From the IMG/VR virus record IMGVR_UViG_3300030085_003577, positions 1-21,155 of that record: 21,155 bases of DNA; one strand, written 5' to 3'. This document shows positions 1-9,000 of the stretch, piece by piece. The position numbers were made by a program, and so were the translations under genes. Source of the DNA: a virus. The notes below the pieces were generated by a model. That model made no database searches, had not been told where the DNA came from, and saw nothing but the letters and a program-made list of their open reading frames with translations. Numbering within the stretch: position 1 is the stretch's first letter; each line of letters begins with the position of its first letter.

Positions 1-1011
1 TTAACAGTTCCTTCTGGTAATATTCTTGTTGGACGTAATTTTAATTTAGGTGGAACTCTCATCAAAGCTGGAGAGATTAATTTAACTGGTCCAAATTCTA
101 CAGATTTAAACTCTACTTACTATTCAAACATTAGATTAAATAAAGTTGGTGTTAATTTTAGATATGACTTAGAGTTCCATTCCAATGGATATTCTTCTGG
201 TGATATTGGTGACTTTATCTTCTATAGAAGAGGGACGAGTTATCAAAGATTTGAAAGAATGAGGTTGAGTGGTGAAACTGGAAATCTCACCGTAACTGGT
301 AGTGGTATTTTTAATGGACTGGACATAACGGGTCATAGTGAACTTGATGACGTAAATGTTTCTGGAGTTATTACTGCAACTTCATTCTCTGGTTCATTCG
401 TTGGTTCTGGTGCAGGACTAACCAGCATTCCTTCATCACAACTTACAGGAGCACTACCTGCGATTGATGGTTCTAATTTGATCGGAGTTATTGCTTCTGG
501 TACTGGTATTGAAATCAAGGATAGTGACTCTGTTGTTGGTTCTGCTGGAACCGTCAACTTTGGAGATGGATTGACAGTATCACCAGTATCTGCTGGTGTT
601 GTTACTGTCACCGCAGCCGGTGGTTCACTCCAAAACAGAGTTACTGTTTCTGCATCCACTACATCAATCGCAGATAATGCTACTGGGTTTACTACAGTAA
701 CTGGATTCAAGACATATTCTCTTATGAAGGTTGGTGTTTCCACGTCTGCTTGGGTAAGAATATATACCGATGACACATCGAGATCTAATGATACTAATAG
801 AGGAGTAGGAGAAGATCCTAATCCTGGAAGTGGAGTAATTGCAGAAGTAGTTACTACTGGAATCTCAACCCAACAAATGATCACGCCATTTACCATGGGT
901 GGAAATATGGAGGATCCTGTAGGTGATACCATTTACTTAGCCATTACGAACCTTTCTGGTTCTACTCAATCAATAACCGCAGATCTAACTATTCTTCAAC
1001 TGGAGGCCTGA
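1..1011 (+). CDS. Tail-fibre-like protein, C-terminal part (5' end outside window)
   Basis: The reading frame is open from base 1, so the gene starts upstream; 336 residues are visible and it ends in TGA at 1009-1011. An internal ATG at 259 has no special support as a start. The visible part has a beta-rich stalk, then around nt 352-480 the cyanophage fibre repeat (VSGVITATSFSGS followed by GSGAGLTSI). A short beta module with the pattern GTGIEI...VVGSAGTVNFGDGLTV lies at about nt 499-624. The last 125 or so residues (from about nt 625) form a distinct domain containing AWVRIYTDD and LAITNLSGST, a C-terminal domain I recall from other cyanophage fibres and probably the distal, surface-binding tip. 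It is followed after 3 nt by the next structural gene. Fibre assignment rests on repeat style; which fibre it is cannot be told. Confidence 0.75.
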   Translation, partial: LTVPSGNILVGRNFNLGGTLIKAGEINLTGPNSTDLNSTYYSNIRLNKVGVNFRYDLEFHSNGYSSGDIGDFIFYRRGTSYQRFERMRLSGETGNLTVTGSGIFNGLDITGHSELDDVNVSGVITATSFSGSFVGSGAGLTSIPSSQLTGALPAIDGSNLIGVIASGTGIEIKDSDSVVGSAGTVNFGDGLTVSPVSAGVVTVTAAGGSLQNRVTVSASTTSIADNATGFTTVTGFKTYSLMKVGVSTSAWVRIYTDDTSRSNDTNRGVGEDPNPGSGVIAEVVTTGISTQQMITPFTMGGNMEDPVGDTIYLAITNLSGSTQSITADLTILQLEA

Positions 1012-1014
1012 TAA

Positions 1015-2952
1015 ATGACTGTATCAATTAGTACAGTAGGATTTAACACTGGTAATGCTGGAACTTGGACCCCAAATGACATCATCACTTGTATTGGTGA
1101 AGCACTTTCACTACAGGAACTTCATGGAAGCACCACCGATTCTGGATTGATTTGTGGTATAGCAACTTACAGTGGAGATAATACGATTCCTTCTGAAGTT
1201 AATATTAGATATCTTGACGTTAGGGGTACTTCTAGTGGATTGGGCACTGACGCTAGTTTCGATGTTATGAGAAATGCATCTGGTCAAACTTATGGTGTAT
1301 ATGTAAACAGACCTGGTGTTGGTTACACTGGAGGAGAAGTAGTTACTATTTCTGCAGAAGATATCGGTGGTGCATCTAACGGTGCATCTGATATGACATT
1401 TCAAGTTATAGTTGATGCTAATATTTCTAATGGTGTTTCTTATGCTGTAACAGTAACTGGAACATATTTAAATTATACTGCTGAGGGTTGGGACAGAAAT
1501 GGTTATCAAGGTCCTGGTACGGACAGAACTTTTACTTTTATGGAAGGAGATAGTATAAAATTTCATAATACTATTGTTGATGAAGCTTCAACGTATGATG
1601 CGTATACTCTGACTCATAGACAAAATAAGATGTGGGCAGAAATTGATAAGGTTGTTAGTTTTTATACAGCAGTGGGTTCTGGAACAAGTATTACTTGGAC
1701 TCCGAACTGGGGAGAACGTGGAACGTATTATTGGAATAAATTCCAGTATGTGAACCAAGAACATGTTCATACGATTGTTATTCAACCAGCAGATAGTGCA
1801 AATGTTACTTCCGTAAGTTATGGATCTACCACTGCTTTTTATGATGTTGCCGATGAAGGAAATGCTGCAGTTTGGAAACAAGAACTCGACTCATCTAAAA
1901 CATATGGAAATAATTATTGGTACATCTATGCTGATACCAGTGGTAATGTACATTGTGCAGGTGGTAATGGTTATCATCCAACAGATCATCAAACCAGATT
2001 TCCAGCATGGTTCCAGCCTGGCGCTAGTAATCCAGCGCCAGAAGCAGGAAGTTCTGTGTATACTGTTTGGGGCCATGCGTTTGGACCAAGATCTTCTAGG
2101 GGTAGCAAAGAGTTAGATCTTTGGAATGGTTGGGCTACTGTAGATCAGAACATACACAATAATATCAACAATCCGGCCTCTGTACTACAGAACAATGCAT
2201 GGACTACATTTACTGAAGTACCTATAGGTAGAAGTTCATATGAAGTAAATCTTAGAATGTGGAAGTCTGGACTTGATCCAAGTTTTGTTGTATTTTCTTG
2301 GTATTATCCAACACTATCTTCTTCAACTATTCAGGATAATGGCGGAAGGACTTGGTGGTGGCATAACTATACAACAACTTTATTTGATCTTGATTATGTG
2401 CAGAACGCATCTGTTACACATATAAGTCGAGATGCAGCGAATGGTAATACTGCTGCTAAAATAAGATTTGAAACTCCTACCAATACCACTAATTATAATT
2501 ATAGAAATGCACTGAGAGGATACTGTAATATTGGTGCAGGAATACAAATTTTGAAAGATTATTATGCACCAATGACAGTAGATGATGCTCCTGTAGATTA
2601 TGATTCTAGACTTCTTTATAGACCTGCTACTTCGGATTATTATTATACTGCTAGAAGTACAAATGTCGGCAACACACTATTCAAAGGTCCCACTATCAGT
2701 AACAACGCGGCTACAAATAATATTATAAAGAATATACCTACTTGCTCTAAGATGGTTCCGTGCCCATATTACTTACCAGATGACTTTGCGTTATTTACTT
2801 TTGATTACAATGCAATAAGTGCAAATATCAATCAGGGAGATACCATTACCGTTAGTGGTAGTGAAGTTTGGCAAGTTATTGACGGATCTTATTGTACTAA
2901 TGAGGGTTCATCTAGAACTTCTGGTATTATATTCTGCGCGAGGATAGTATAA
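1015..2952 (+). CDS. Large virion structural protein, copy 1 of a tandem pair (645 aa)
   Basis: The ATG at 1015 has a strong ribosome site (GGAGG at 1002-1006, 8 nt spacing) and follows the preceding stop by 3 nt, so it is probably translationally coupled. The protein is acidic, aromatic and Asn/Ser/Thr-rich, with no signal peptide or membrane segment, like phage tail or baseplate components. It is a clear paralogue of the 653-aa protein at 3208-5169. Blocks shared in the same order are GTWTP near the start, VNRPG[VI]GY[TS]GGEVVTISAED at about residues 97-118, WGERGTY at about 232, VSYGSTT, GYHPTDH, the SG[LI]DP[SN]FVVF region, and CPYYLPDDFAL at about 583 followed by SGSEVW and VIDGSY. I do not recognise a T4 gene-numbered equivalent; a structural role is inferred from composition and position between fibre genes. 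Confidence 0.8.
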   Translation: MTVSISTVGFNTGNAGTWTPNDIITCIGEALSLQELHGSTTDSGLICGIATYSGDNTIPSEVNIRYLDVRGTSSGLGTDASFDVMRNASGQTYGVYVNRPGVGYTGGEVVTISAEDIGGASNGASDMTFQVIVDANISNGVSYAVTVTGTYLNYTAEGWDRNGYQGPGTDRTFTFMEGDSIKFHNTIVDEASTYDAYTLTHRQNKMWAEIDKVVSFYTAVGSGTSITWTPNWGERGTYYWNKFQYVNQEHVHTIVIQPADSANVTSVSYGSTTAFYDVADEGNAAVWKQELDSSKTYGNNYWYIYADTSGNVHCAGGNGYHPTDHQTRFPAWFQPGASNPAPEAGSSVYTVWGHAFGPRSSRGSKELDLWNGWATVDQNIHNNINNPASVLQNNAWTTFTEVPIGRSSYEVNLRMWKSGLDPSFVVFSWYYPTLSSSTIQDNGGRTWWWHNYTTTLFDLDYVQNASVTHISRDAANGNTAAKIRFETPTNTTNYNYRNALRGYCNIGAGIQILKDYYAPMTVDDAPVDYDSRLLYRPATSDYYYTARSTNVGNTLFKGPTISNNAATNNIIKNIPTCSKMVPCPYYLPDDFALFTFDYNAISANINQGDTITVSGSEVWQVIDGSYCTNEGSSRTSGIIFCARIV

Positions 2953-3182
2953 TGACTGATTGGTCTATTCCAAATTTAGGAACAGTTATTGATGGTTATC
3001 CAGAACTCAATGGAGAATTGGGATCTAGTCTTTTATCTGCAACTATCTCAGTCACAAATGGCACCATCGGTGTTGGCGATTTAATACTGACAGCCAAACT
3101 TGGTGGATATGAAAACGTTAGAAGTATCCCAGCAGAAGAACCTGGAAGACCTCATGTTGGTCAAGTCTATCCACATCCATAA
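2952..3182 (+). CDS. Small partner protein of copy 1 (76 aa)
   Basis: It starts at an ATG sharing one base with the upstream TAA (TAATG), with AGGA at 2941-2944 as a likely ribosome site, so translation is coupled to the 645-aa gene. The N-terminus (MTDWSIPNLGT) and C-terminus (EPGRPHVGQVYPHP) match those of the 80-aa protein at 5169-5411 (MADWVFPGL and EPTRPYNGQMYPRF), while the middle is diverged. No signal peptide, membrane segment or known motif is seen. Strict pairing with the large protein in both copies suggests the two act together, for example as subunits of one virion part; this is inference. The TAA stop lies inside the late promoter motif of the next transcription unit. Confidence 0.75.
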   Translation: MTDWSIPNLGTVIDGYPELNGELGSSLLSATISVTNGTIGVGDLILTAKLGGYENVRSIPAEEPGRPHVGQVYPHP

Positions 3183-3185
3183 ATA
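3178..3185 (+). promoter_or_regulatory. T4-type late promoter motif (CATAAATA)
   Basis: CATAAATA differs only in its first base from the T4 late promoter core TATAAATA, which is read by the phage sigma gp55 with the gp45 clamp. It lies 23 nt before the ATG at 3208, which fits a start of transcription in the intergenic gap. The motif contains the stop codon TAA (3180-3182) of the upstream gene. Confidence 0.6.
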
Positions 3186-3207
3186 AGAGAAGAGCTCAAT
3201 TTAACCT

Positions 3208-5169
3208 ATGGCAATAAGCACTTATGTTGTCGGAATCAATACGGCAAATGCTGGGACCTGGACTCCCGAAGATGCCTTATATGCAATTGGTGTTGGTCTA
3301 AGTTGGGCGCAGATGCATGGGTCGCCAGTAAGTGGACTAGTTGTTGGTGTTTCTAGTATTAGTGGTGGCGGTGCAGTTGATGCGGCAAATGATAATCACT
3401 ATAAAGATGTAAAACCTGTTAGCACTACTGGTGTTGGAACTGGTGCAAGTTTTTGGATTGAGAGGGAGAGTAATCTCAGTGGACAAATACACAGTATCAT
3501 CGTAAACAGACCTGGTATTGGATATAGTGGAGGAGAAGTAGTCACTATTTCTGCAGAAGATATTGGTGGTGCAGCCAACGGTGCATCTGATGTTACTCTC
3601 AGATTAATTGTTGATGCTAACATACCTGTTGGTGCTTCTTATGCAGTAACTGCAAGAGATTCTGGTGGCAACAATCACGTTAGTGAAGGTCGTGATATTA
3701 ATGGATATCAGGGAATTAGTTCTGGATTAACTTATACAATCTATGAAGGTGATACTTTAGAGTTTACTAATTCTACTGGTTCTGAAGGTTCTAGTTATGA
3801 TGATTATTATTTAACAAATAAGTACGTAGCATCATTTCCAGCTGATCAAGATAAAGTAACCACTTTTGGTATCACTGGACTTGGTAATGGTGAAACTAGA
3901 AGTTGGACACCAAAGTGGGGAGAACGTGGAACTTATTGGTTAACCAGACAATATTATTCTCATGAAAATGTAGAAGAATCGATTATAATTAATGTCTTGC
4001 AAAGAGACTCTGCTGGAATCACTAGCGTAAGTTATGGATCCACTACAGAGTTTATGAATTATAGTACTTATTCATATGGAACTGCAGTTTGGAAACAAGA
4101 CATCAATCCAAACAAATATTTTGGAACTACATATCATTTTCTATCATTCGATAGTTCATATAACTTATACTGTGCTCAGACTAGTGGATATCATCCAACA
4201 GACCACGCTACATGTTTCCCCAACTGGGCATCTAATGGAGATCCAAGCAATTCTGTAGAATATAGTGGGCACAAAGGACAATCAACTAGATCCGCTGGAA
4301 ATCAAGAACTTGATTTAATTAACGGAAGTTATGATATTAACAACAATGCTAGCAGTTATAGATACGGATGGTTAAGTAATAATACTTCCTCATGGACATA
4401 TTCAAACAGTATTCAAACACTTTGTCAACTTAATACCAGTTATACAACTTTTGAACTTAGATTGAGAGTGTGGAGATCGGGTATTGATCCTAACTTTGTA
4501 GTATTTGGATTTGATTATCCTACAGTTTCCTCATCAAATATAGATGACAATACAACGACAACTTGGTTCTGGCATCATTTTGAGTCCAATGTTTTTGATT
4601 TGGATCATGTCTTCTTAGGGGGTTCTACTGATATTTCAAGGTTTGGTACTTATGACCATACTAGTAGCAATCAACCTTACATGCAATTTAATACTCATTT
4701 AGAACCAAGCAGTTGGGGTAAGAGAGCTGCACTTCGTGGATATGGGTCCTATTCTACTGGCACTGATATAACCTACGATAGATATAAACCCACCATTGTA
4801 ATGAAAAGTGCTCAAGAAGATAGTATGGATTCTAGAATGTACTTTAGACCCGAATCTGGACTGCTTCGTTATGAGACCTTCATGACAGATGACACCACAA
4901 GAGTTCATGATAAGATTGATGATTCGGTAGCTTCTAATAACATTATCAAGAATCTACCTTTGAATACTAGGTTAATGCCTTGCCCCTATTATCTACCAGA
5001 TGATTTTGCACTTATGCAATTTGAGTACAACCAAATATATGCAAACATCCAAAGAGGTGATAGGGTAACTATTAGTGGTAGTGAAGTCTGGGAAGTTATT
5101 GACGGATCATATGATGTAAACGAAGAATCTAGAACTACTGGAATTTTATTCTGCGGGAGGGTAGTCTGA
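3208..5169 (+). CDS. Large virion structural protein, copy 2 of a tandem pair (653 aa)
   Basis: This is the paralogue of the 645-aa protein at 1015-2952. Shared blocks include GTWTPED near residue 20, VNRPGIGYSGGEVVTISAED from about residue 99, WGERGTY at about 237, GYHPTDH, GIDPNFVVF and CPYYLPDDFAL at about 592, with SGSEVWEVIDGSY close to the end. Composition is again Asn/Ser/Thr/Tyr-rich with no signal peptide or membrane segment, as expected for a tail or baseplate protein. Unlike copy 1 it has its own late promoter motif just upstream (3178-3185) and only a weak ribosome site (AGAAGAG at 3188-3194), so the two copies may be made in different amounts. No T4 counterpart is recognised. It ends in TGA overlapping the next ATG by one base. 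Confidence 0.8.
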   Translation: MAISTYVVGINTANAGTWTPEDALYAIGVGLSWAQMHGSPVSGLVVGVSSISGGGAVDAANDNHYKDVKPVSTTGVGTGASFWIERESNLSGQIHSIIVNRPGIGYSGGEVVTISAEDIGGAANGASDVTLRLIVDANIPVGASYAVTARDSGGNNHVSEGRDINGYQGISSGLTYTIYEGDTLEFTNSTGSEGSSYDDYYLTNKYVASFPADQDKVTTFGITGLGNGETRSWTPKWGERGTYWLTRQYYSHENVEESIIINVLQRDSAGITSVSYGSTTEFMNYSTYSYGTAVWKQDINPNKYFGTTYHFLSFDSSYNLYCAQTSGYHPTDHATCFPNWASNGDPSNSVEYSGHKGQSTRSAGNQELDLINGSYDINNNASSYRYGWLSNNTSSWTYSNSIQTLCQLNTSYTTFELRLRVWRSGIDPNFVVFGFDYPTVSSSNIDDNTTTTWFWHHFESNVFDLDHVFLGGSTDISRFGTYDHTSSNQPYMQFNTHLEPSSWGKRAALRGYGSYSTGTDITYDRYKPTIVMKSAQEDSMDSRMYFRPESGLLRYETFMTDDTTRVHDKIDDSVASNNIIKNLPLNTRLMPCPYYLPDDFALMQFEYNQIYANIQRGDRVTISGSEVWEVIDGSYDVNEESRTTGILFCGRVV

Positions 5170-5411
5170 TGGCTGATTGGGTTTTTCCTGGATTGCAAGC
5201 GTCAGTTGATGGATCTGTAGAAAATCTAGAGTTTGGATCTGCAGTTCCATATCCAACAGATATTGGTTATACAGTTTATCCCACATATGAAGATTTCCAA
5301 GGTGGTGAAAGATACACCGACTTTTGGTTGAGTAAGAATATGAAGATTGTTTCTGCTGTTGAACCTACAAGACCATACAATGGTCAGATGTACCCGAGGT
5401 TTAACAACTAA
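5169..5411 (+). CDS. Small partner protein of copy 2 (80 aa)
   Basis: The ATG shares one base with the preceding TGA (TGATG) and has a strong ribosome site, GGGAGGG at 5155-5161, 7 nt upstream. The ends resemble the 76-aa protein at 2952-3182: an N-terminal M-x-D-W and a C-terminal EP-x-RP-x-x-GQ-x-YP. The middle is rich in aromatic and acidic residues and differs from the other copy. It has no membrane segment or catalytic motif. A role as a small structural partner or chaperone of the preceding large protein is inferred from the conserved pairing. Confidence 0.75.
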   Translation: MADWVFPGLQASVDGSVENLEFGSAVPYPTDIGYTVYPTYEDFQGGERYTDFWLSKNMKIVSAVEPTRPYNGQMYPRFNN

Positions 5412-5414
5412 ATA
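5407..5414 (+). promoter_or_regulatory. T4-type late promoter motif variant (ACTAAATA)
   Basis: ACTAAATA keeps the TAAATA core of T4-type late promoters but departs from TATAAATA in its first two bases. It sits 20 nt before the ATG at 5435 and includes the TAA stop (5409-5411) of the upstream gene. Its position in the only non-coding gap, matching three similar sites in this window, supports it. Confidence 0.45.
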
Positions 5415-5434
5415 AAAGAAAATGATTTTAAATT

Positions 5435-5998
5435 ATGGCTACCTCTGTTAAAATGTCTGGTGATATTGAAACACTGCCTGCTAATCCATTTGCTTTTGAA
5501 GTCTTAACTCTTGCATCAAAGCAAAGAAGTAATGCAAAGAAGGCACAAGTTCTTAGAACTTATAACGATCCTTCTTTGCAGACTCTATTGATTTGGAATT
5601 TTGATGAGACTGTAGTCTCCATGTTGCCAGGTGGTGTTGCACCATATGCAAGCACGCAACAACAAACTTCTTATTCTGGAACTCTGGGCGAGAAGATTGA
5701 TAACGCTGTCAAAATGATGGGTGAACTGGGATCTAAATCTTTAGGTTCACAAGATCAAGGTAGAACTTCAATTAGAAAAGAATACAAATACTTTTACAAC
5801 TTTGTTAAAGGTGGTAACGATGGTCTTTCTTCAATGAAGAGAGAGACTATGTTCATCAATATTTTGGAAGGTCTACACCCACTTGAAGCAGAAATTCTTC
5901 TCTTGGTTAAAGATCATGATCTTGAAAGTAAGTATAAAATTAGTAAAAAGAATGTATCTGATGCTTTCCCTGAAATTCAATGGGGAAATAGATCCTAA
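5435..5998 (+). CDS. DUF6433-like conserved phage protein (187 aa)
   Basis: The protein has an alpha-helical look, with the run KAQVLRTYNDPSLQTLLIWNFD near residues 36-57, YNFVKGGND near 122, and KRETMFINILEGLHPLEAE near 134-152 followed by KDHDLESKYKISKKNVSDAFPE. From memory this arrangement (helical repeat, 'F..G.ND.L...KRE.MF...LEGLH..EA', then 'KD..L...Y..') matches the DUF6433 family found widely in T4-like cyanophages; its role is unknown. There is no signal peptide. The ATG at 5435 is the first in frame after the late promoter motif; no good Shine-Dalgarno sequence precedes it. It stands alone between two late promoter motifs, so it is probably its own late unit or read through from upstream. 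Family match is by recall, not by search. Confidence 0.65.
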   Translation: MATSVKMSGDIETLPANPFAFEVLTLASKQRSNAKKAQVLRTYNDPSLQTLLIWNFDETVVSMLPGGVAPYASTQQQTSYSGTLGEKIDNAVKMMGELGSKSLGSQDQGRTSIRKEYKYFYNFVKGGNDGLSSMKRETMFINILEGLHPLEAEILLLVKDHDLESKYKISKKNVSDAFPEIQWGNRS

Positions 5999-6001
5999 AT
6001 A
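5994..6001 (+). promoter_or_regulatory. T4-type late promoter motif variant (CCTAAATA)
   Basis: CCTAAATA keeps the TAAATA core and lies 31 nt before the ATG of the 1,100-aa fibre gene. The TAA stop (5996-5998) of the preceding gene is embedded in it, as in the gaps at 3178, 5407 and 17381. Confidence 0.45.
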
Positions 6002-6032
6002 CTTAAACGGATAGTATTATCAGCGTATCTCC

Positions 6033-9000
6033 ATGGCATATCAAGGTCTTGTAACTGGCTTCGCTCCCAATGATGGCAACGGAGATACACTACTATTGGG
6101 TGCTCAGAAGATTAATGCTAACTTCGAGGACATATATCAAACTTTAGGTGATGGAACCACTCTGGGTATTGCAACTCTCACTCAGTTAAAGACAACAGGG
6201 GTTGTAACTGCATCATCTTTCTCTGGTGATGGTTCAGGATTAACAAATATAATTTCTTCATCTTCTAATTATGCTTCAGTAGCAGGTGTTTCGACTTTAG
6301 CTGAGGGTCTCACTGGAGTTCCTAGTATAGATGTAAGACATATTAGTGCTGTTGGTGTTATCACCGCAGCATTATTTTATGGATCTTTCTCTGGTAATGC
6401 TGGTGGTCTTGCCGGTTCTCCAGACATCCAAGTAACCAACTTAAATACTCTTGGGTTATCCACATTTGTTGGTGTTGGTACATTTAATAATGACTTATAT
6501 GTTGGTGGTGATCTGTACGTAGCAGATGACTTAGTGCTTGATGCTATATCTGCAAGAGAAACCACTTTATCTGAAAGGGTAACTACTCTAGATCTAACGG
6601 TAAACAGAGATGTTTCTGTAGCTGGAGATGTTTCCGTAACGGGTGTAAGCACACTTGGAAACACGACCGTAGGTGGGGCAACAACAGAACTTATTGTTGA
6701 CGGTGATGTAAGAATTCTAGGAATTCTAACAATAGGTTCTTCTAGTATTACATTTGACGGTAGTAATAATAGTGTAAACGTTGGTGCAGGCGTTACTATT
6801 GAAGGTTCTACTGGTGTCATAAAAGCGACATCAATGGAAGTAGATCATACATCTACTTCTACACTGGGTGTCACCAGTGTGACCGAACTGCGTGCAGAAA
6901 ACGCTACAGTCACTGGTGTAGTCACTGCAACATCTTTCAGTGGTAGTCTTCTAACTTCCGATCTTGATGGAACTATTTCTAATGATCAGTTAGCAGGTAA
7001 TATTGATAACACAAAACTAACCAATGATAACATTTCCTTTGGTGGAATATCTCTAAACCTCGGTCAACTTGACGATACTCCCGCATTTAACTTAGTTGAT
7101 GCGGTTAATTATCCATACACTTCACTTACTGGAGTAACTACAGAAATATCTGCAGATACTACTCCTGCTCTTGGTGGTAACTTAAACCTCAACAGTAATA
7201 ATATAGAAGGAACTGGTAATATTAATATTACTGGAGGAGTAACTGCAACTGGCGATCTTTCTGCACAAGATATCACTGGACGAGATATTACTGGAAGGGG
7301 AGCCAATCTTTCTGGAGTTATTACTGCAACTGATGCAGTCTTCAGTGGCAATGTAAGTATCGGCGGAACACTGACTTATGAAGATGTAACCAATGTAGAC
7401 TCTATTGGTATAGTTACTGCAAGAAATGGGGTTCAGGTTAATACTGGTGGCATCACTGTCGCAGCCGGTGGTGTAAATGTTTCTGGTGTTTCTACATTCC
7501 AGGATGATATAGGTATTACAGGAACCGTAACCGCAACAGGTTTTAGTGGACCTTTAACTGGCACTGCCACTGGACTTACTGGAACTCCTAGCATCACTGT
7601 TGATGAAGTTACTGCAAATAGTGTTAGTGTTTCTGGATCAACAGATCTTGCTCAAGTAAGTGTCACTGGTGTTTCAACTTTAGGTAACATTGATGTTGAA
7701 GGTAATGACATAAAGGCACAGTCGATTAACTTTAAGACTCCCAACGGATCAGAAACTTTCCTTGCATTCAGCCAAAGTTCATCGGTAGATGTATACTATG
7801 ATAATTTACTAAGACTTCAAACTACTGCATCTGGTGTTGATATTACTGGTGGTCTTGTAGTTGATAACTTAGATGTCTCTGGTGTAACGACCTCTGCACA
7901 AACTGTTCATACTGGTATTAGTTCTTTCTATGATGATGTTAGTTTCCTCTTTGATGATTCAACTGGCAAAATATTCTTAGGTCCTAACAATGAATTAGAA
8001 ATCTTCCATGCTAATGCAACAGGTAACTCTGTTATCAAAGAATCTGGTAGTGGATCACTTATACTTGCTGGTGACAATGTTAATATTAGAAACGCCGCAA
8101 ATAATAAGAATGCGGCAAGTTTCATAGCAGATGGATCAGCAAACCTGTTCTACAATAATGGTAAGAAATTTGAAACGACTGGTATTGGTGCATCTGTACT
8201 TGGTACTCTAGAAACTTTTGGTTCCGCAGTCATTGGATCTAACTTAAATGTTACTGGTATTTCTACCTTTGGTGGTGCTGTATCAGTTTCTGGAAATGTA
8301 ACTGCAACCGCATTTATTGGTGCTTTAGCGGGTAATGTAGATGGTACTGCTAGTGGACTGAGTGGTACTCCAAATATCACTGTTGGAAATATCATTGCGT
8401 CTCAATTAAATGTATCTGGATTAACAACTGCAACCAATAAGATCGAAATTAGAAGTACTGATAGTACACCAGGTAGAATTGATTTATTCTGTGAAGTTAA
8501 TAATGCACATTATGCCAGAATTCAGGCACCAGGACATGGTAATTTCAGTGGAAACATAGTTGCAACACTTCCAACAAAATCTGGTAATTTAATTGTTGGG
8601 GATAGTGTTGCAATTGATAATGACATCAACACCACTGGAATTATTACCGCAAGTTCTTTCTCGGGATCTGGTTCAAACTTAACTTCGTTAACTGGAGCAT
8701 CTGCTGGTAGTTATGGTGGTGGTTTTGCAATTCCAGTTATAACCGTTGATGCAAATGGAAGAATCACAGGAATTTCTACTGCTGCTAATGCTGGCGCACA
8801 GGGTGGCGGTGGCGGAATTGCTAACGTTGTAGATGACACTGCTCCACAACTGGGTGGTAACTTAGATCTTAATGGTAATAATATTACTGGTAATGGTAAT
8901 ATTAACTTTACTGGAACTTTAACTGCAACTTCTATTGTTAAGTCTGGTGGAACATCTTCACAGTTCCTTAAAGCAGATGGTAGTGTTGATTCGAGTACAT

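Larger units (their letters stand above)
1015..5411 (+). repeat. Tandem duplication of a two-gene structural module
   Basis: Genes at 1015-2952 plus 2952-3182 form unit 1, and genes at 3208-5169 plus 5169-5411 form unit 2. Both the large and the small products are recognisably related between units, in the same order and with the same one-base stop/start overlap. Conservation is highest in the first 120 residues and the last 80 residues of the large proteins and at both ends of the small ones. Several stretches are still similar at DNA level (for example near 1306-1380 and 3505-3580). This indicates an old gene-pair duplication followed by divergence of the central regions. Confidence 0.8.

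Noticed and set aside
333-932. Minus-strand open frame of 199 codons opposite the first fibre gene
   Set aside because: It is a mirror of the repeat-rich fibre frame, rich in Pro, Val, Ser and Thr from complements of Gly/Thr codons, with no family resemblance. Similar shadows lie opposite the other fibre (6377-6820, 8711-9007).
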